From a virus: a DNA stretch of 42,768 bases. Under the pieces are notes generated by a model. It was not told the DNA's origin. It saw only the letters and a program-made list of their open reading frames with translations, and searched no databases. Below are positions 39,331-42,768 of this stretch, piece by piece. The stretch covers positions 1 to 42,768 of IMG/VR virus record IMGVR_UViG_3300044993_000032. One strand, 5' to 3'. How positions within the stretch are numbered: position 1 is the stretch's first letter; every line of letters starts with the position of its first letter. Made by a program: the position numbers and the translations under genes.

Positions 39331-39356
39331 CCTGATCTGCTTTGCGGCAGATCAGG
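39331..39356 (-). terminator. Hairpin overlapping the stop codon of the 39352 gene
   Basis: CCTGATCTGC pairs with GCAGATCAGG around a TTTGCG loop; the gene's stop codon is within the right arm. It is the first of two hairpins after this gene. Confidence 0.55.
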
Positions 39357-39663
39357 CGTTGTTGGCCTCGCCGGCGAGTTCCGCCTCGATCTTCGCCTTC
39401 CGCTTCTCCTCCCGCTCGGCCTTGTCGGTGAAGTACTTCGCGGTGAACTCCACCGCCGCCTCTACCGTCAGCACGCGCTTCTGGGTGTCCGCGGTGACCG
39501 TGCTAGCGATCCGCCCGTCACGGATGTACCCGTAGATCATTTGGGGGCGGACGCCGAGAGCCTCTGCGAAGGGGATAGGAGTGACGAACCCAGTGGTCAG
39601 CTGCTGACGCAGCCGGTCCGAGCCCTTCTCCTCCAGGTACGTCCTGGCCTGCTTGAGGTCCAT
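39352..39663 (-). CDS. Helix-turn-helix-like protein, basic tail
   Basis: A 103-residue protein. ITPIPFAEALGVRPQMIYGY-like wording (seen as FVTPIPFAEALGVRPQMIYG) at residues 25-50 is the shared HTH unit, followed by VLTVEAAVEFTAKYF. The C-terminus is charged (REEKRKAKIEAE). AAAGGACC is upstream of the ATG. It is paralogous to 37774. Confidence 0.73.
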   Translation of the reverse strand: MDLKQARTYLEEKGSDRLRQQLTTGFVTPIPFAEALGVRPQMIYGYIRDGRIASTVTADTQKRVLTVEAAVEFTAKYFTDKAEREEKRKAKIEAELAGEANNA

Positions 39664-39707
39664 GGTGGTCCTTTCGTTGATTGATTAGTTGGTTGGTTGG
39701 TGAGTCA

Positions 39708-39770
39708 TAGGACTCCAAGACGGCTCTTCTACGAGAGCCGTCTTGGAGTCCTACACCTCGTAGTGTAGGA
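39708..39770 (-). terminator. Strong terminator plus overlapping second hairpin
   Basis: The main stem has 20 perfect base pairs (39708-39727 with 39734-39753, loop TCTACG). A second hairpin (TCCTACAC with GTGTAGGA, 39749-39770) shares five bases with it, so the two cannot form fully at the same time. It lies after the gene at 39782-39970 on the minus strand. Confidence 0.75.
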
Positions 39771-39781
39771 CTCGTCCCTCA

Positions 39782-39970
39782 CTACTCGAAAGACCTGAAC
39801 AGAATCCTCCTGCAGCAGGGCGAGATCGCCTCCCCGACGATTCGTCCTTGGTTCCGTTCGATCATTGCGTCGATACGGTCCTGCATCAACCAGGTCAGTT
39901 CGAGCAGCTCCTCCGTGGTGTAGTGATCCAACGCCTTGCTGATACCTTCTACCCTCTTAGGCTTCATCAT
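39782..39970 (-). CDS. Hypothetical small helical protein
   Basis: A 62-residue protein that overlaps the previous stop (TGATG). It has HYTTEELLELTWLMQDRIDA followed by a basic, cysteine-pair end (ISPCCRRILF). No family is recognised. Confidence 0.6.
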   Translation of the reverse strand: MMKPKRVEGISKALDHYTTEELLELTWLMQDRIDAMIERNQGRIVGEAISPCCRRILFRSFE

Positions 39971-40140
39971 CAGCTGCCGGAGGTAGCGTCTGCAACCGTG
40001 ACCACGATGGTCTGCGGAATCGTACCGTCGAGGCGGCTCTTGGGCACGTACAGCGTCTCCTTGCGGCCGTCGATTTCCGCCGTGTAACGCACCGTACCAG
40101 GAGTCTCCTTTTCGAAGTACAGTTCGTAGGAATATTTCAT
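39970..40140 (-). CDS. Small hypothetical beta protein, 56 residues
   Basis: ATG 40140 follows AAAGGA. The product reads MKYSYELYFEKETPGTVRY, then IDGRKETLYVPKSRLDG, then TIPQTIVVTVADATSGS, which is a small beta-sheet pattern shared by many small actinophage proteins. It is coupled to the 39782 gene. Confidence 0.65.
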   Translation of the reverse strand: MKYSYELYFEKETPGTVRYTAEIDGRKETLYVPKSRLDGTIPQTIVVTVADATSGS

Positions 40141-40179
40141 TGCAGTTGTGTCCTTTCCTTTGAAGGTTGTCTGCTACTT

Positions 40180-40208
40180 ATTATAGCGCAGACTCATGGC
40201 ACAAGCAA
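40180..40208 (-). promoter_or_regulatory. Promoter of the 40140 gene
   Basis: TTGCTT and TATAAT on the minus strand are 17 bases apart. Confidence 0.72.
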
Positions 40209-40236
40209 GGGTTGGACACCCTCACCCGTACGGTTT

Positions 40237-40259
40237 GGTACCCTTCAGTGAAGGGTACC
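40237..40259 (-). terminator. Hairpin terminator of the 40279 gene
   Basis: A perfect 10-base-pair stem, GGTACCCTTC with GAAGGGTACC, around an AGT loop. It lies 20 bases after the stop. Confidence 0.7.
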
Positions 40260-40278
40260 GCACCCTGCGGGCGACAGG

Positions 40279-40443
40279 TTAGACGTTGTCAGCGTTGTTC
40301 TTAGCCATGCGTGCCGTGTACTGCTTGGCCTTCTTCTCGACACGGCGGCGCTGCTTGGGCGTCAGCGCAGCCGTAGGGCTACCGTTCTGAGCCTTGTAGT
40401 TGGCAACGCGCTTATGGTCCTTCTCACCCATAATCAACAACAT
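40279..40443 (-). CDS. Small lysine/arginine-rich protein, 54 residues
   Basis: Start ATG 40443 with GGAGG ten bases upstream; ATG 40431 would give 50 residues. It contains HKRVANYKAQNGSPTAALTP and KQRRRVEKKAKQYTARM. Such LTPKQRRR proteins are common among small actinophage gene products, and nucleic-acid binding is likely. It has its own promoter and hairpin. Confidence 0.62.
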   Translation of the reverse strand: MLLIMGEKDHKRVANYKAQNGSPTAALTPKQRRRVEKKAKQYTARMAKNNADNV

Positions 40444-40496
40444 GTAGCTGGAACCTCCGTCCGTCGAAGCAGCACTAGTGTTGCGCTGCTATTTTG

Positions 40497-40525
40497 ATTA
40501 TATAGCGGAAGCTTGGGACCAATCA
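40497..40525 (-). promoter_or_regulatory. Promoter of the 40443 gene
   Basis: A perfect TATAAT (in TATATAAT) with TGATTG at 17 or GTGATT at 18 bases. The -35 is weaker than at neighbouring promoters. Confidence 0.55.
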
Positions 40526-40546
40526 CGGTTCTTACCCGAGAAATCC

Positions 40547-40753
40547 TTAATCCCCTCGGTAGCCGAACATGTGCCCGTAGTACTTCTCCGCCAGCTCGTA
40601 TTCGAACTCCGAGCACACACCCTGAGCCAGAGCGGACTTCCAGTACGATTGAGGCGAACCGTAGTTGAAGTCGTTCGCAGCGTACTCACGTGCCCACGTC
40701 GTCACCTTACGCTTGGCAGAGCTGAACACCAGGGACTCTGAAGGAGTCAGCAT
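40547..40753 (-). CDS. Hypothetical small protein
   Basis: A 68-residue protein with GGGGAGGTG upstream. It contains KRKVTTWAREYAANDFNYGS and ALAQGVCSEFEYELAEKYYG. It is helical and of unknown function. Confidence 0.65.
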   Translation of the reverse strand: MLTPSESLVFSSAKRKVTTWAREYAANDFNYGSPQSYWKSALAQGVCSEFEYELAEKYYGHMFGYRGD

Positions 40754-40867
40754 TGTATCACCTCCCCTCACATGACTGCTTTGGTTTTTCAGCAAGACGG
40801 CCGCACGGACCCCAGGAATCTTGCCACAGGGTGAGGCGGGCTGTACTGTAACGGAAACTCGTTAGTG

Positions 40868-41005
40868 TTAGTTAGTGCAAGCGTGGTTGGCACCTGTGTT
40901 GTTGTTGTTGTTATGGTTGACGCCTGTAGCACCGATGGCAACGCCCAACAAGAGCATTGCACTGAGTACAAGTCCTTTCTTGAATTCTTGACTGGTAAAA
41001 GGCAT
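40868..41005 (-). CDS. Small membrane protein with poly-asparagine run, 45 residues
   Basis: ATG 41005 follows AAGGAGGG. There is one membrane span (GLVLSAMLLLGVAIGATGV) and then NHNNNNNTGANHACTN. The asparagine run comes from a (GTT)n tract. It is likely an early membrane protein. Whether the tract is length-variable is not known. Confidence 0.6.
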   Translation of the reverse strand: MPFTSQEFKKGLVLSAMLLLGVAIGATGVNHNNNNNTGANHACTN

Positions 41006-41047
41006 TCGTTTAGCCCTCCTTGTTGTTGTTGTAGTAGTACCCACTAG

Positions 41048-41075
41048 GCAGCACCTCCTAAGTAGGAGGTGCTGC
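41048..41075 (-). terminator. Hairpin terminator of the 41086 gene
   Basis: A 12-base-pair stem (GCAGCACCTCCT with AGGAGGTGCTGC, AAGT loop) about 10 bases after the stop. Confidence 0.72.
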
Positions 41076-41085
41076 GAACTGAGTG

Positions 41086-41388
41086 CTACACGTGGTACCT
41101 GGTATACGCTTCTGCAGCCTTGATCAGCGTCAGCATGAGGTTCGCTGGCAGGTCGTCACTCATGTCCGTGCTGGCTTGCAGTTCTTCGAGGGTGTCAAGC
41201 AGCTGCTTGAGCAGTTGCACCCTGTACGCCGGTTGCTTGCGTTCGTACGCCAGCCGCATCTCGACCTCCTTGACGTGATCGTCGAGACGGCGACGCAGCG
41301 GTGTGTTGGGGGTTTCGTTGTTGCGGAGGGACGTCAGATATGTAAGCTGACGCTTGAGTTCCTCCACCCCCATGCCGTCGTAGTTCAT
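41086..41388 (-). CDS. Hypothetical coiled-coil protein
   Basis: A 100-residue protein with AAGGAG upstream, overlapping the previous stop (ATGA). It has heptad-like helices (GVEELKRQLTYLTSLRNN, then QLLKQLLDTLEELQAS). No function can be assigned. Confidence 0.66.
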   Translation of the reverse strand: MNYDGMGVEELKRQLTYLTSLRNNETPNTPLRRRLDDHVKEVEMRLAYERKQPAYRVQLLKQLLDTLEELQASTDMSDDLPANLMLTLIKAAEAYTRYHV

Positions 41389-41627
41389 GCTTCTCCTTGT
41401 TGTGGTTGTGTTGCTTGGCAGCTTTTGTGGACGTACTGGTAGAAGCCCTTAACAGGGGGTAGCCCTAGCTCGCCCAACACCTTTGTTACGAGAGGGTCTT
41501 CGAAGTCAACGTACTCCTTGACCATCTCGTCTTGGCGGTCGTCCTTGTCACACACCGCGCAGCTACCGTAGTAGCCATGCGGCGTGTTGACACGGATCAT
41601 GGTTGGGTTGTCGTTGTTGTCGTGCAT
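41385..41627 (-). CDS. Hypothetical cysteine-containing protein
   Basis: An 80-residue protein starting in a TAATG overlap with the previous gene. It contains GYYGSCAVCDKDDRQDEMV, with a CxxC pair, and a later VHKSCQATQ, so it may bind zinc. The tail is glutamine-rich. Confidence 0.63.
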   Translation of the reverse strand: MHDNNDNPTMIRVNTPHGYYGSCAVCDKDDRQDEMVKEYVDFEDPLVTKVLGELGLPPVKGFYQYVHKSCQATQPQQGEA

Positions 41628-41920
41628 TACCAACCCATCCTGATGCGCTGCTTGATCTCCTCATCTGTCAGACGAGGACCGAAGATTGGGTTGTTTGGGC
41701 TGGTGCGAATCACTCTCAGTGACTGCTTTGCGATTTGGTTGGCCCGATACTGACTGGTGTGAGGCTTCCACCGAGGCGACATCCTGCCTCGGTCGACTGC
41801 CGTGATTCCCCAGTTGAAGCCGTTAGCATCGCCTGGCACCGCCAGCCCGCGCTTCTTGCGTGTTGGTGTTGGTGTTGGTGTTTTGTTGTTGTGTGAGTTT
41901 GAGTATGATGTGTTTGCCAC
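41627..41920 (-). CDS. Hypothetical protein carrying a segment shared with the genome ends
   Basis: A 97-residue protein starting at GTG 41920 with AGGAGGTG upstream. A TPTPTP run is followed by RKKRGLAVPGDANGF, then PRWKPHTSQYRANQIAKQSL and a basic C-terminus. The 25 bases coding for RGLAVPGDA-like residues (41826-41850) recur exactly, inverted, at both genome ends. It is first in the transcript from the promoter at 41958. Confidence 0.63.
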   Translation of the reverse strand: MANTSYSNSHNNKTPTPTPTRKKRGLAVPGDANGFNWGITAVDRGRMSPRWKPHTSQYRANQIAKQSLRVIRTSPNNPIFGPRLTDEEIKQRIRMGW

Positions 41921-41957
41921 TTCACACCTCCTAAGTAGTATAGCGGCTGATGATTAT

Positions 41958-41992
41958 ATTATAATGGAGCAGTATATGCCAAAGCACGATCC
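41958..41992 (-). promoter_or_regulatory. Leftward promoter element, copy 2
   Basis: On the minus strand TGCTTT and TATAAT are 17 bases apart (41958-41986). The element matches 27 of 35 bases with 36205-36239. It drives the gene starting at 41920. Confidence 0.7.
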
Positions 41993-42083
41993 GAAGGGTG
42001 TGCCTTTGAGGAGGATTGTGTGTTACTGGTATAATCAGAAGGTAGACATAGTAATACATGAGGGCACTTTTCGCCGTTACTAG
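41964..42083 (+). CDS. Possible leaderless small protein, 39 residues
   Basis: An ATG placed just after a plus-strand TATATT with no ribosome-binding site, as in leaderless actinobacterial transcripts. The product reads MPKHDPKGVPLRRIVCYWY, then NQKVDIVIHEGTFRRY. It covers the twin-promoter element, so it may be only chance open frame. Confidence 0.22.
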   Translation: MEQYMPKHDPKGVPLRRIVCYWYNQKVDIVIHEGTFRRY

Positions 42084-42440
42084 TATAACGCATGCCTAGC
42101 TTGCTCAAAGCAAAGGTCCAGAATGTTTTGGCGGCGTCTGTTTCTGGTTGAAAAACCCCGCTTAGAGTCTAGTTAGACTTTCTCGTGCCGGGCGGTTGTA
42201 TAATTACGTAACACTTTGCCATTGAGATAAATATGCATGATATATAATACTATAAGGATACAGTAACGTCAGTATAACTCTTTATTTTTCAACGGGGTCC
42301 GCGCGTGCCTGTTGTTACGTTATATCTCGCGCAGCTTTTTCTCACAGCCTCAAGAGCCTCAATTTCACCCTTATAACCCACTCGTTACCAGTATATTACC
42401 ACAACCGCCAAGCAGTCTCACCCTGTAGTACGAGACTCGG
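42084..42440. other. AT-rich intergenic regulatory region
   Basis: No gene is seen here. It holds several plus-strand TATAAT-like boxes (42199-42204 and 42243-42248) without strong -35 partners, and repeated GTTACNNGTATA motifs (42022, 42076 and 42384, the first two just upstream). An inverted repeat AGTCTAGTTAGACT is at 42166, and several ACGTAAC/GTAACG-like elements occur. It could be an origin, a control region for divergent transcription, or the packaging site. Confidence 0.5.
42166..42179. promoter_or_regulatory. Operator-like inverted repeat
   Basis: AGTCTA and TAGACT around GT. CTAGTTAGACT also occurs at 19308, with related forms at 36346 and near 36280. It overlaps the -35 region of a possible plus-strand promoter at 42199. 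Confidence 0.5.
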
Positions 42441-42627
42441 GTGCCAGATGGTCTTAAGCCGGCCGGAAGGCCTAGGAAGGGCTCACATGCCTGCAGACAG
42501 TTACCGTCAAGCGGCATTTGGGCCTCTTGGCTGCCAGGTCCGAAGGGCCAGTGGAGCCTCGCTACCGCTAGGGCCCTGTGGAGAGCATAAACATGAGGCC
42601 GGCGTCTGGCCGGAAGGCCTAACTGGC
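42441..42627. other. GC-rich, repeat-laden stretch next to the genome end
   Basis: There is no gene with convincing features; open frames on both strands are short and compositionally biased. GGCCGGAAGGCCTA occurs at 42461-42474 and 42608-42621, each followed by a CTCACATGC-like element. The base composition changes abruptly from the AT-rich stretch before it and continues into the terminal repeat. Confidence 0.6.
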
Positions 42628-42768
42628 ACTCACATGCGGGCATGCACTCACATGCGGGCATGCACTTTCGGGCCGGCGGGCATGCGGGCCGGCGGGCTGG
42701 CGGTGCCAGGCGATGCATGAAAAAAAGGCAGGTAGGGTTCTGCCCTACCCGGAGGAACGCTGGGCGCA
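42628..42768. repeat. Terminal direct repeat, right copy
   Basis: It is the same as bases 1-142 except for one missing A in the homopolymer. It contains the 25 bases that also occur, inverted, at 41826-41850. Confidence 0.9.

Noticed and set aside
40880-41040. GTT/TTG short tandem runs considered as a CRISPR or repeat array
   Set aside because: They are simple trinucleotide tracts inside the reading frame and ribosome-binding region of a small membrane-protein gene, without spacers.
42371-42720. Open frames on both strands in the terminal GC-rich stretch (115 and 90 residues)
   Set aside because: Composition is repeat-driven (CMPACECMPACEC and THMRACTHMRAC runs), there is no ribosome-binding site, and the frames run into the terminal repeat.
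1-42768. Search for tRNA genes, integrase, attachment site or lysogeny repressor
   Set aside because: None could be recognised by eye; no cloverleaf-like segment with a proper T-loop was found outside genes. A tRNAscan-SE run and an integrase HMM search would settle this.

Overview
The window looks like the complete genome of a tailed, long-tailed (siphovirus-like) bacteriophage of an actinobacterium. Evidence for this: a full set of terminase, portal, capsid, tail-tube, tape-measure and lysis genes; a WhiB-family iron-sulfur regulator, a family found in actinobacteria and their phages; many GTG and TTG starts behind strong Shine-Dalgarno sites; and a mixed base composition with GC-rich islands. 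About 141 bases at the two ends are the same, so the molecule is either circularly permuted or terminally repeated. No integrase, repressor/excision module or tRNA was recognised, which suggests a lytic life style, although this is absence of evidence.

Layout. (1) 0.7-18.8 kb, plus strand: late genes in near-continuous, translationally coupled order. They are small and large terminase, a Mu-like portal, a Mu I-like protease/scaffold, decoration and major capsid proteins, connectors, tail terminator, tail tube, two tail-assembly chaperones joined by a clear -1 frameshift site (G_GGA_AAC plus hairpin), tape measure, distal tail protein, a receptor-binding or baseplate protein, a holin-endolysin pair placed inside the tail cluster, and more baseplate genes. 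A strong inverted repeat at 18716-18781 sits where this transcript meets the leftward one. (2) 18.8-30.3 kb, minus strand: replication, recombination and DNA modification. In order of transcription these are a Cas4/RecB-like nuclease, a Sak4-like ATPase, a DUF669-type protein, a structured non-coding stretch, a primase-helicase, QueC, QueD, QueE and FolE (GTP to preQ0), a MazG-like pyrophosphohydrolase and a related small protein, DpdA (7-deazaguanine insertion into DNA), a uracil-DNA glycosylase/DNA polymerase I fusion, an HNH-like protein and a RuvC-like resolvase. (3) 30.3-37.5 kb, minus strand: small lipoproteins, a lytic transglycosylase, a GC-rich island at about 31.4-32.8 kb, an SNF2-type helicase, zinc-ribbon/SWIM proteins and WhiB. 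(4) 37.5-42 kb plus 0.2-0.5 kb, minus strand: small early-type genes, many with their own sigma70-like promoter and hairpin terminator. (5) 42.0-42.77 kb: an AT-rich regulatory stretch with repeated motifs, then a GC-rich repeat-laden stretch leading into the terminal repeat.

How it works together. QueC, QueD, QueE and FolE make preQ0, DpdA is expected to exchange it for guanine in phage DNA, and no QueF or amidotransferase is visible, so the predicted modification is dPreQ0. This is the usual logic of protection against host restriction enzymes. Short HTH proteins with a shared motif, WhiB and several inverted-repeat operator candidates provide the regulatory layer.

The most interesting items are the three-way-junction RNA candidate at 27804-27911, the dpdA cassette with its chain of long out-of-frame gene overlaps, the Fe-S uracil-glycosylase/polymerase fusion, the QueE with unusual cysteine spacing, the twin promoters at 36.2 and 42.0 kb, and the 25-base sequence shared by the genome ends and a nearby gene.
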